64,000 bases of DNA from Lonicera japonica (lineage: Eukaryota; Streptophyta; Magnoliopsida; Dipsacales; Caprifoliaceae): assembly GCA_021464415.1 (NCBI GenBank), contig CM038463.1, positions 3,596,001 through 3,660,000 on the forward strand. Direction: 5' to 3'. Under the pieces are notes generated by a model. That model worked only from the letters and a program-made list of their open reading frames with translations, ran no database searches and was not told the DNA's origin. Both the position numbers and the translations under genes were made by a program. This document shows positions 42,544 through 53,648 of the stretch, piece by piece (within the stretch, counting starts at the first letter, position 1; every line of letters starts with the position of its first letter).

Positions 42544-45500
42544 AACCCAAAAACACAATGAAAATTTCAAGAGGGAGAAAGTATAAATTTTCTCTCCAAC
42601 CTCTCTCATTTTTTTTAATATTTCTTTATTCTATCATGAATCCGGCCACCATCCCCCATCCTCCTCCCACCTTTACCCTTCCAAACCACCACCACCACCA
42701 AACCACCATGGCTCATCGAAAAACCACCAACTTCAAAACAGTCTCTAACAGCCAAATGGTGCAGATTTATCTATATTTCTCCATAAAATAGCTGAACAAC
42801 AAGCCATACAACAGCAAATTATGCAACAGATACTCTCTGTCATGGTTACTAGTCATAGCACCACCACACCATCTACTTTCATCCCTCCTAACTTGCAGAA
42901 ACAGTCTACCCCAGTGCAGGCATCTTTGTCTGTGTACTCTACAACAAACAGTAATCAAGAGATGAACTGCCATGGTAACAGGCAGGCAAGTCACTTACAA
43001 AACTCATTCATTGACACTACAAGGTGTACAATGCCCTTCATTGGTGTTTTGAGCTGATCTGAAGGCCATATTATAGCTTCAATAGCCACTTCTGCAAATC
43101 CTGCATAAATTTTTAGTAAAAATGGGTCTTCCACAGTGTTTTGTCATTCTAAGCTTAGTCCCCACAATCAGTGTTCTTCACCAGTTCATAACACCTCTAC
43201 AAGCCTCTCTCACAGTTTGGTAGCTGGCTCAACTCTTCCATCACATAAATCTTCATTTTTTAGCCTAGAAAATAGTGGATTTTCTTTTAAATTTCAACCA
43301 AACCCTCAATCTCTTAGTATTGATTTCCCTCATATTATAAAGAGTGTAGAAACTGGTTTGTTGCAAAACCGCCCTGAAAACCATCCCACAGCTTTTTCCC
43401 ATCAGAGCACTCTATTGCCTAATAGTTTATCTGCTCTTTTTTAGTCAAGTACAACAGTACATACTGTTGCTGCTATTCCTGCTTCTACAGACCTACCTTT
43501 CACTACTACTACTGGTACATCTGATGCACATGGCTCTATGCCACCTTTTTCGGGCCTACCATCTGTAATAAATAATATTTCTCCCACAAATATTATTGTG
43601 CCAACTAATTCAATTTCTTTCCCAACTGAACATTCCATTTCTAACCATAATCCAACTGCCACTTCTGGCAGTCTATTTAGCAAAACAACCCTTCTCATTC
43701 TCTTTCCATTTTTAAATAAAATACTTTTGTTAGTTTTTTCAAAAATTCGAGTAGGGCCACTCCTTTACCCCTTGCTCTTCTCCCCATTCCTTACACTAAA
43801 GGAAATTTACCAGCAATCAAGCTTGATGAAAAGATATATCAAAAATCTATTCTAGCTTGCCAATTAAATTTAATTGGCAGAATTTTTCAACCAAAGGGCT
43901 CCACCCCTTTCAAAACCAGTGATATCTTTCATCAGTTGAAATCTAAATGGGATCTCAACAACAAGTTCATTCTAACCTCAATTGGCAGAGGTTTCTTCAG
44001 CTTAAGATTCATAAACAAAGAAGATCAACACAAGGCTTTCCTGGCTGGTCCTTTGAACATGAATCCGGGCAATTTCAGACTACAACCATGGTGCAATAAC
44101 TTCAACCCCGTGAATCAGAAACATTCAACCGCTCAGGTGTGGATTAGACTTCATGATATTACTCAAGAATATTGGGATCCTCAACTTCTTATTAGTATTG
44201 CTAGCTTTGTTGGCATACCTCAAGCCATAGATCCTAGTATATTGTCTTTTTGTGCATGGGCACTATGCTCGAATTCAAGTTGAAATTGATCTTCTATACA
44301 CTCTCCCTTCTAGATTGCTAGTTGAGAGAGAAGGTTACAGTTTTGAGGTTCCAATTACCTTTGAAAGCCTCCCAAAGGTTTGCACACACTGCCAATTAAT
44401 AGGCCATTTTTGGGTGAATGTAGAACTTTAAGAAGAATTCAATAATCTATGGTTCAAACCACTCATAAACAGACAGCCAAATAAGAGATTGCTCATAAAT
44501 CTACAGTTGCCAATATCAAGAATCATAAGCAGGCACAACATGTCCCCACTAATTCTGTTGCGGCTAATGTTTCTGTCACAACAGAAAAAACAAAGGCTGC
44601 TCTTGATGCCATTTTGAAGCAACTAGCTCCTCACATTAAGAAACACAACCTCTCTATGCCTCAGAATGCTTCTTTGGCAATAAAAGAAGTTTTTAAATCT
44701 CAATCTCACTCCAATCATACTAATTAGTCCCACCCAAACTTTAACACAGCAATTCCCATTCATTTCAACTCTCCCTCAGTTAAATCTATAGTTCCTTGCT
44801 CTCTTTCTCCCATAGTTACCCCACTCTTTCAACAAAATTCCACTCACAAAACCTCAAATAACAGAAGTAGAGCTATCATCAATAGTTTAATTCCTAGCAC
44901 TTCAAATCTTAAACATTACAGCAAAGTCAGGCATCATAACAAATTTGACCCTCTAAGTGATCACTTTTGGGATGATGACGGAGAAGGTGAAACCTGGATT
45001 TTTTATTCAAATTCTTCAGGTCAGAACTATAATGATGAGGAGCAACATCATTCTCTCATCAATGATCATCAGTTAAATATGGACTAGGCCTTATATTGGA
45101 AAAAAATGGCTGATGATGAGCCATTTCAATCTTGGGAAGCAATGGCAGATGCTCAATTTGTAGCAGCCACAACTAGAAATGAGAATATAGAGTGCTGCAT
45201 TTAACTTAAGTGAGATGGTAACTCATCCATCTTGAACCAGAATTTTCCTCCTTTGAAGGAAGACAGCCCTGCCATTCTAAACTCTCATGGGAATAAGTCC
45301 TCACATACCATTAACACCTCATCTCTAAGAGGATTTGAGTATGCTACATCCCCCCTCAAAACTAGAGCACAAAGGCAAAAAAAAGGGCCAACCTTTAACC
45401 TCTCACCAAGCAAATGAAAACTGTCAACAGAGAATTAAAACCATATTCTAGAAAATCCAAATCCACGGCTTAACATAAAACTTCTAACCCTGAGGCTTTT

Positions 45501-46010
45501 CAATGGCAATTTTATGTAAAAGATAAAAAGAAGAGGGAAGATGAAGCAGTAGCAACTATAGCTAACGATGAACAACACCAATGGAAGGTGTGTGTTTATA
45601 CTAAGAGCCCCATTGTCACAGCTAGTGCTTCAGGGACAATTTCTAGTCCTTTGTATGCAAAAAAATTACAATTGCCCATGAAGAAAAGGCCAAATGATTT
45701 GGTCTAGCTCTACATTTTTATTTTTAGTCTTGTTGGCAGCTTATTTGGCCTTCCTTTTTGGTCTTCATTTGGTCTTTCTAGATGTTATTATCTATCTTCT
45801 AGCCCCATGTTTATGCTATGCATTTACTTTTTGAATTGCTTGATGGACTTATTGGATTTTTCCTTTAGTCTACCTTGCAATTTGGGTCATTTTATTGTGT
45901 TTTTTGGCTTATGGCTTTAGAGATGGCCTTGTTGTAATCTCTCACCTTTTTCTTTATTTATGCTATTACTCTACTGCCCTTGTTAGGGCATAGAGGAATT
46001 ATTAAAAAAA
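42544..46010 (+). mobile_element. L1-type LINE derivative with ORF1 only
   Basis: A 9-bp target duplication ATTAGTATT occurs at 42535-42543 and 46011-46019, and a short poly(A) (ATTAAAAAAA) ends the element. Copy B of the surrounding duplication (61015-61040) has the uninterrupted site. The interior has a DUF4283-type ORF1 and a T-rich 3' untranslated region. There is no endonuclease or reverse transcriptase sequence. Confidence 0.85.
42709..45705 (+). pseudogene. LINE ORF1 (DUF4283 with zinc knuckle), broken
   Basis: The likely start is the ATG at 42709 (MAHRKTTNF). A Ser/Thr/Pro-rich N-terminal part runs to about 43690. Then follows, across a frameshift near 43690-43850, the DUF4283 core: KIYQKSILACQLNLIGRIF, KSKWDLNNKFILTSIGRGFF, SLRFINKEDQHKAFLAGPLN, AQVWIRLHDITQEYW. 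After another shift near 44280 come LLVEREGYSFEVPITFESLP and KVCTHCQLIGHFWVN, a knuckle of the C-x-x-C-x-x-x-GH-x-x-x-x-C type whose last Cys is replaced. The acidic/Ser-rich tail ends KKRPNDLV, stop, at about 45705. ORF1 proteins bind LINE RNA. Several stops make this copy inactive. Confidence 0.8.
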
Positions 46011-46019
46011 ATTAGTATT

Positions 46020-46763
46020 TAGCAATAATCATTCCAAAATTATAGGGATTCGCCACCAAAAAATTTAATTCGTGCACAGTACACGTGCACAAATTAATAT
46101 GTGTATGTATATAAAAAATTTGCCAATGGTTTGGTCATGTCAAAAAATATAAATACATTTATATTAAAAAAAAAATGTATCAGACATCTTCCACTTCGGA
46201 TAAAAAAGACAAATTCAACACACCTCATATGGTTGAAATTTGTGAGAGCTCTATATATTTTAGGAAGTCACTTTCTGATTTGGGAATGGAATTATCGAGG
46301 AACTTCTCATCACATTCCTCACAAGCCTGACATGGAGGTAGAGACACCGATATAAGTGAAAGATCCATGTGGAAATTTACTTTATCAGGCGAGGTAAGCT
46401 TGTTAGGAATTATCATCACCTTTCTTCTCAAAACTGTCTAACAGTATCATGCTATACTTTTTCATACTTCTCAGCACACTGAGCTTCATCTTGAGTCCCT
46501 CCCTGCATGGAATCGGGAGCTGAAAATTAAGATGCACAGAATTTTATAATCAGTTTATGCCTTTATCTAAGATTTAAATGACAGTACAGTCGTTATAAAT
46601 GGAAATTTACCTTATCCCGCAACGGAAGCTAAATGACAGTGCCACTAACAAATCCGCTAAGTAATTGCAGTGCTTTGCAATTCCTCTTCCATAAGACATA
46701 ATAAAAGAATGTAAAGTGTTAGAAACTTATATGAAACGAAGCACTAGGAATTATAGCTAACTA
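46020..46763. other. Tail of duplication copy A and intergenic DNA
   Basis: 46020-46085 matches 61035-61085. The rest shows no domain. Confidence 0.45.
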
Positions 46764-47672
46764 CAAAGTCTGCCCTGGGGCAGGGCAGGCGGGGCAACCG
46801 CCCAGGGCCTAAAAGTAAGGAGGGGCATCAATTTTTATGTGTATGTATATATATATATATATTATATATGTGTTAAAAAGATTTAATTAATAAGGTATCT
46901 TTTCAAGAAAACAATTACAATTTTTCAATATATGTTTGAATTCTTGTTTAACGAATTGAGAAGATCTTGCATAAATCTTGAAAATGCTTTAAAAATTGAT
47001 GATGTTCTAATGTTAATGTAAAGTGCTTATGTTCAGAATTACAAGTATTGCAATTGATGTTACCAAGTGAATCATATGAAACAAATGATCCATGGACATC
47101 TAGTAAAATTATGGAATTTTCAAAAAATATGGATATGTTTCCTCATGCAATGCTTGCTTATAAACTATTATTGACTTTACCTATGAATGTGGTATCTGCA
47201 GAAAGAAGTTTTTCCAAATTAAAACTATTAAAATCCTTCTTACAAATCACCATGAGTCGATCAAGATAAATCAAATGAATTAGTAATTTTATGCATTGAA
47301 AACAACATCTCAAAAATATTGACTATGAAGATACAATTAATGATTTTACTATAAAAATACAAGAAAATGTCATCTTAAATGATTGTTTTGGTTGAAATTT
47401 CATTGCTCCTTTTATTTTGTGGGTATGTTTTAGCATGTGGTGTTGCTTAATTTGGAGCATCTAGAAACTTTTTGAAAGATGAAATGCACATGAAGGTTAA
47501 AATTAATTTGGAGCATTTAGAAACTCGTCCATTTTGACATGAAACTTGTAAATCTCTTCATTGAAATAAAATTAATTTATTTTTTTAATATAAAAAAATT
47601 AATACATTTATTTAAGAGGGGCATCATTTTATAATTTCGCCCAGGAACTAAAAATTGCCGGGACCAGCTCTG
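46764..47672 (+). mobile_element. Internally deleted hAT element with transposase C-terminus
   Basis: The left end CAAAGTCTGCCCTGGG and the complement of the right end (CAGAGCTGGTCCCGG) are imperfect inverted repeats. Both ends also carry 'cgcccagg' and 'gaggggcatca' words. The 8-bp flanks gctaacta and gctatatg match at 5 of 8 positions, so any target duplication has worn. A transposase remnant lies inside. Confidence 0.7.
47048..47330 (+). pseudogene. hAT transposase C-terminal dimerisation domain remnant
   Basis: It reads FPHAMLAYKLLLTLPMNVVS, AERSFSKLKLLKSFLQITMS and R, then a stop, then a worn ILCIEN. The (V/A)SAERSFSKLK-.-K-(Y/F)L-.-TMS-.-R pattern is the hATC dimerisation segment. Zinc finger and catalytic parts are absent, so it is a deletion derivative. 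Confidence 0.85.
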
Positions 47673-49269
47673 GCTATATGGTGAGGATTTAGATGAGTGT
47701 GGTTCACCACACACGTTGCCAACTAACCCGGCATGACTTAGGCTTGCTTTGTGTAAAGTTTTTGGACAAACTTTGTTTGAAAAATTTTATTTATTAAAAA
47801 TAAAATTATTTTGAATTTTCAAAATTTAATCCAACATACTTGACTAAATCTTTGGTCCATTCAATTTGGATATCTCCAACTCTTCCCATTACATGTGTTT
47901 TCTCATTCAGTTAGTTGCACTTATATCCTAAGGAGTAAGGACAGTGTGGCCATTACGCAATATATCATATATATTTTTTGTCCAATTTGGACCTATTATT
48001 CTACATCGTCATGACTCCCAAATCCTCAATGCAGATCGATTTATATCATTCTTGCACTTGCAAAGAAAAAAACTCTAGTCAAAGCTTTCAACCATTAATT
48101 TTTATTAATTGCTCTCGGTTCCACACTTTTCACCCGCACCCACTCGACAAGGTTTTGGTCGTCCTCAATGTTACAAACATAAATAGCTTCCTTTGATGGT
48201 AAACAGGGGCTGTGCCATAATCATCACAAATTTGGCATAAACATTGATTGTGATACATCGTAGATACAAATGATGTTTTTAGTCACCAGTGTTACACTTG
48301 CTAATAATTTTTTTTTTTTTAATTTTGGTTAGAATTTTAAAGTGCTGATGTGTACTCTCTGTCTCCAATTAAAATTTTCATTTTTTTTTACATATATCTA
48401 GGTTATTGTTTATTTTTTGTGACATAATCAACACACAAATTTTACAATTAGTAAATAAATTATATTCGTATTTTTTACCGTCAATTAACTTAAAATTAAT
48501 ATTATTTTAAAAATACAAAAGTTCTAGCGGGACTTCAATTGTTTAAAATGAAAAGAGCATTTTATTAAATTCCTACTTGTCTAAATGGAATGCAAAATTT
48601 TCTAAATTCTCTTCAAAATTCAAAGAATTACGTTCCTATTAGATTAAACAGAATGATTTCGTATTGTTTGTTTTGTTGAGTTTCTTTACTGGTGACATCT
48701 ATTTGATTGTTAATTGTAAATTTTGCCAAGAATTAATCAGTGACTCTTTTGCTACAATATCAATTAAAGTGCAAATGACAATAGTGTAACAGATAGTGTT
48801 AGTGTCTTGTGTAACTTAAGAAATGATGCGCCCTTAACATGTCTTAACTCTAAAACACGTAAATGAAATCAGCAATACATCAACTGTTGTTCAAGTTGAA
48901 AGGGAACGGGACAATAATAGAAGGCTCAAAATGTTTCTTCGGAATCCTTTCGACTACAACTTTTGGTATATATTTTCCGGCTCCTTAACATATTTGAAAG
49001 AAAACTGTACAAAAAGGAGTTAGAAGGTGATTAGGAGAAGTAATAAATAGCAGTAGTAGTTCAGCGAGAAATCAGACATCAATTATGTCTAACAAGCCTG
49101 TAAACGAATGAAACTGCTCTTGATAATAATAATAATAATAATAAACAAAACATCCAGCATGAGATAAGACAAGCTATTAAGGGGTCCAGTACTCTCGCAT
49201 ACCAGCAGCCTTAAAACAAAAACAAAAACAAAATCAGCAAAATATAATAAATACGAGCGATAGTCATAA
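47673..49269. other. Intergenic, no gene seen
   Basis: Mostly AT-rich, with a T-run near 48309, an (ATA)n tract at 49123-49141 and short open readings without recognisable domains. Confidence 0.45.
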
Positions 49270-51310
49270 ATTCTTTAATACGCCCCTTCTTTCACATCAG
49301 CATTATCCAGAAAGGAACACCAACATCCCTGTTAGAAAGTATACACAACATTAAGAAAATCTTACTTCAGAAACGAAAAGAAAAGAAAAATAATATTATA
49401 TACATACATATCGATGGAAAAGTTGGGAAAAAGAAGAGCAAAAGACATCACAGGGATGACCTGCACCTGCAGCATATATCATTAACGAAAGAAATTCTAT
49501 AGCTCCAATAAAAACATGATGGTGCCGCAGTGAGAACATCAAATACATACATGCATACATCCACCTACCACAATCCAGCAGAGGCAGAGGCAGATGGTAT
49601 TGAAAAAGGAACAGCAAGTGTTTATCGTAGTAGTAATATTAGAATATAAGCGTCTGAAAGAATTATTGATATAGATCATCTCCTCCTCTGCACGACCATC
49701 ACAACAGCAATGGAAGAAAGTGAAAAATGAACCAATTTGGACATGGAAACTTTCTCTATGCAACACGCCAAGTCAATCCCAGTCGTCTTCTTTTAATCTA
49801 TCATATCAAACAATCATGTCTTGTTATCTCATATTCCTCATCTCCATAACAAATTTACCTTTTCTTAACTGTAGCGTACTTTTCAACTAGCATCTTTCCT
49901 TCTCTTACAGGCTCTGTCACCTGTTAGTAACCATCTCACCCAAAAGCTTAAGCTATTAAGTAGTGGGCCAACAATGTATATCATACTCTTCAACACTCCC
50001 CCTCACGTGCAAGCCACTCGCACGTGGATAGACAAACGAAACCAAAGGCCAAATCAGCCAAACCAAAGGTGCACTTTGTGCACAAACACAAAGGGGGAAA
50101 CAAATGCAAGCGGGAGGATTTGAACCCGAGACCTTGCAGAACCTGAGCTCTGATACCATGTTAGTAGACTCCCCAAGACACCAATTTCACCCCCAGCCCC
50201 AACACTCTGAACATTCATTCTCTGCAAGCGATCCCAATAATCTTCTATAATAAGAGGCATTCATTGGTTCAGCAAGACTTCTTCCTTAGTATTGAATCAA
50301 CCCTCAAACATTCCCCCATCATGTTCAAACCACACATTCCACGCTAATGCCATCAAAACAAATCTCCAAGGAACTCTACTTTCCTGCATGCAGCCCATCA
50401 TGCTAAATCAATGACCAATCCCCTCTTCCCCGTGTAGCCATCTAAGCGAAAACATGAACTTTTGAAGGCAATTACATACTTCCAAATCATGTTGTAAGGC
50501 TCAAAAAAATGAGAGAGGAGGAGAATCCACATGAAATATTGAGAAATGACTTAAACAAGGTCTCTTTGGAATTGTTTCCAATCCAAATTCTCTTGTCCCT
50601 CACAATTCAAGAACGACTAACACGCTCAATCATTGTGAAAGGGGGGGATTAAATTCATCAAATTTACATCATTAAGGTTTCTTCTAAATGAAATAATTCC
50701 AAGAGATTAAAAAACCTGAATTTCATGAGATCAATGTTCACTTGGAGAATGGGGACAAGAAGAGATTTTATGAATCTACAACACAAATAACATAAAGGAT
50801 ACAAATCCATATCACCCCTCTCAACCGAGAATGAGCTAGAAAAGAAAAATTCCAAGGCTTTATATTTAAATTCCCAAGGACTATGAAAAAGAGGCCCTAT
50901 CCACCCCCACCCTGGAATCACATCAATTCTAATGAGGGCCAAATTTACTTCAAATAATTGAACAAAGCAAAGCAAGTCTTGTTCTAAAGGGAACCTCCAT
51001 AACAACTTACGTGGAATAGCTAAATTTCTTTTTCAAGGTTCCCGATACCAAATACCTTTCTTTGCTTTTACCCACATTGTCCCAAAATACAAGATATTCT
51101 TCTTAACCCCCTCCCAACTTCCCTACAGAAGAGTCCCGCATTTCAACTCTTTATCAGCCACTTTTTTTGGTGGTGTTGTGAACATTGAAAGAAATAAATG
51201 ATATGCTATTTCAACCAATTGGATCAATCTAAGCCTACCCCAGGCGCGATACGCATCCCTTACAACCACCTATCTAGTCTCCTAGCCAGATTTCTGCCAC
51301 GAGTTCCGAA
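49270..51310 (+). repeat. Segmental duplication, copy B, left part
   Basis: It matches 39640-41360 in order and orientation (see copy A). It contains the TRIM-like element at 49922-50165, absent from copy A. Confidence 0.65.
49922..50165 (-). mobile_element. TRIM-like miniature LTR retrotransposon
   Basis: On the minus strand a primer site TGGTATCAGAGC (50157-50146) follows ...ACTAACA. About 160 bases later the purine tract GTGAGGGGGAG is followed by an LTR-like sequence TGTTGAAGAG...TTACTAACA (49995-49922, 74 bp). The distal LTR shares only its first bases (tgttagta) at 50159. The interior contains GGTTCAAATCC, a tRNA-like word, and has no coding capacity. The combination of primer site, polypurine tract and very short size fits a TRIM. 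Confidence 0.6.
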
Positions 51311-51870
51311 AGTTAAACTACAATTATCAGCCCAAGGGCAAACCGAAGTAATGAAAAAGCTTTGGGAATTAGTCATTGTTCCAGTTCTTAATAGGAAATT
51401 AGACTTGACCCTTCATTTCACAATCACTAAACTTTGCCCCCCTGCATGGGGGTATTCTCAAAGAATGACATAAACTAAGGGACAATGTCTAATTCTTTTT
51501 ATGTAATCATCCTTTGGCTTAACCCCCCTTTTATGTAATTCTTTATGATACCCTAAGCATGATGGGGCCAAAGTTTTAGGTCTAATGATTATGGAAACAA
51601 GGGGCAAAGTCAAAAAAGCCTTTTTAAATATAATTCTACGTTACCTTTTTGTACGAAGGGTGAAAATAATGAAACCGAACTACAATTTGGTAAATTCTTG
51701 AATGTCCTTATGTGGCGAAATTTCCGTTGTTATTCTTTAATCATTTGGTACCTGAATAATTTAATAAAGACGTGAATAGGAAAATTATCACTGGCAATGT
51801 TCTCAAAAACCACTAGGCGGGACTTAGATCCGCAAGAGAGGGAGACGGGGGGGAAGGAAGCTAGCGCCTA
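51311..51870. other. Intergenic between duplication block and kelch gene B
   Basis: It holds the fold-back element at 51431-51610 and, from about 51790, the first part of a GCGCCTAGG-type repeat. No gene is seen. Confidence 0.45.
51431..51610. mobile_element. Fold-back MITE-like element, second copy
   Basis: The ends ACTTTGCCCC and GGGGCAAAGT are perfect inverses. Inside, 'tctcaaagaatgacataaac' faces 'ttatgtaattctttatgata'. It is related to 14668-14847. Confidence 0.7.
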
Positions 51871-52785
51871 GGGGGTTGTTTGGTAGATGTTTTGAGTTGA
51901 GTTTTTAAAATATGATGTTCGGTAGAATTTTGAAGTTTGTTGAAAAGTGGATTTGATTTTTTTTTGAGTTTTTTTCAACCAACTAAAAATCTCATAAAAA
52001 AATTTCAAAAAATAATCAAAATGGATCTTATTTTATAGATCTCGACGAGTATATTTTAAATATATATTTTTTATTTAATTTTGAATTTAAAGTTATGGTG
52101 TTTTAAAAGTTTTTTTAGAGAGAGAAAGTAAAGTTAAGGTTTTTTGGAAAGTGTAAAAGTAGAGTTGATTTTGAGTTGAGTTTTTAAAATTTGAAGAAAA
52201 AAAAAGAGAGCCGCCAAACAGGGGCTAGGGGATTAATCGTACAAACTATTTTTTCATTATAAATATGATTTTAAACAACAAATACTGATAAAAATACAAG
52301 AAATCACACAATACTTCTTAAAATGACACATTCTCCTACACCCCAAACTTTTTCAAAACTTATAAGATCGAACCCTCTGATTAAGCACCTCTGAAGCTAG
52401 GGTTTAGAGACTTGTAGAGAGAGACTTGACAATGGAGTTGACGAGTTGTAGGGAGAGAGCTGCGATGCTACTTGAATCGAGGAGGGAGAGAGAGAGAGAG
52501 GGGGGGAGAGAACTATAAAGAGTGCGAGGGTTTTGTTTCCATCGCATTGATAGAGAAGTTAAAAATTACAGAAGAAAGAAAAAGGGAAACACGTCATGCG
52601 GAAACCAGAAAAAAATATAAAAAGAAAACAACCCAAGTCGCTGATCAGGCCGACTAGGGCACCTGGGTCTGATTAATCCCAAATTTTTCTCCCAGCCGAT
52701 TTTAGTTAACAACTAGGGATAAATCCCATCGCATACATAGAGGCTAGGCACCAAGTAACCGGCTGCCTAGGCCGAATTTTAGAAA
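51790..52785. repeat. GCGCCTAGG-type dispersed repeat split by a MITE
   Basis: 51810-51870 ends '...ctagcgccta' and 52225 onwards begins 'ctaggggattaatcg'. The far end is 'ccggctgcctaggccgaatt' near 52760-52780. Similar words occur at 23410-23560. No coding is seen. Confidence 0.45.
51871..52224. mobile_element. Harbinger-type MITE (354 bp)
   Basis: CTA occurs on both sides (51868-51870 and 52225-52227). The ends GGGGGTTGTTTGG and CCGCCAAACAGGGG are inverted. The interior words 'ggatcttattttatagatct' and 'gagtatattttaaat' resemble the interiors of 3991-4510 and 56800-57331, so it is a related family. Confidence 0.75.
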
Positions 52786-53648
52786 ACTGATCACTGTTTC
52801 TTCGTCTTGGAAGAATTTGAATTTTTTTAAGTTGAATCTTCTACTCCTAAAACATATTCTTCTATTTAATCTTTCAGAATAATATGAAGTAAATTTTATT
52901 CTTATAGTAAAGTGATCACAACAGGACTTAAGTTTTGCCATGATAACTTGGATTAGACAATGTAATCTTGCACTTTTTTTTTTTACATTACAATATGCTT
53001 TACCACTAACTGCATTGTGTCTTCTACGTATTTATTTACTACTTACTTTGCTCTGTCACATTTGGACCGAATCTTAGGATACGATTCATTATTGTGATTC
53101 ATATGTTTTTGGATCACAATACAATTAACGATTTGACAACTATGCTTGAAACCTGAGATTTTTAATATGCTATCCAGTGCTACGGAAATTTATTTTATCC
53201 CAGCCCACATTCTCTTTAAAAAACCAGAACCAGCTTTCTGAAACCAGACCCCTTTCCAATGACAAGAAGGCCCAGAATACACATACCTCACTGAGCCAAG
53301 ATCCATATTGTTCGAAGCCTAAACAACTAAACTAAACCCATCAGAACTCATTATTAGCCCACCACTATTCCTCTCTACTAGTCGCACAAAGGACAAGGGT
53401 TGTAATAAAACTAATCTATATGCAATACTACTTACGAAAAATAAGGAAAGAAATAAAGAAAGAAAGAAAAGGGAGGCCGCAATAACTAAATAAAGATTTG
53501 CAGAAACTAATCCGTTCGAAACAATACAGCTCTTCAGAATCAACAAAAGCAAAGTTAGAGAATACATAATAGTTTGGGCAGGAAGTGAAGTGTATATGTG
53601 AAAGAAGATCAAGTTAGATAACATATAAGGGTAGAGAGGTACCTAACA
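52786..53648. other. 3' flank of kelch gene B
   Basis: 53450-53648 resembles the sequence downstream of kelch gene A and is probably 3' untranslated. After the stop codon the minus strand has AGGTACC, a possible donor of a 3' UTR intron in both copies. Nothing is recognised in 52786-53450. Confidence 0.45.

Noticed and set aside
50100..50160. tRNA-like sequence (GGTTCAAATCC and TGGTATCAGAGC on the minus strand)
   Set aside because: It cannot be folded into a cloverleaf with a 7-bp acceptor stem. The neighbouring polypurine tract and LTR-like sequence explain it as a retroelement primer site region.
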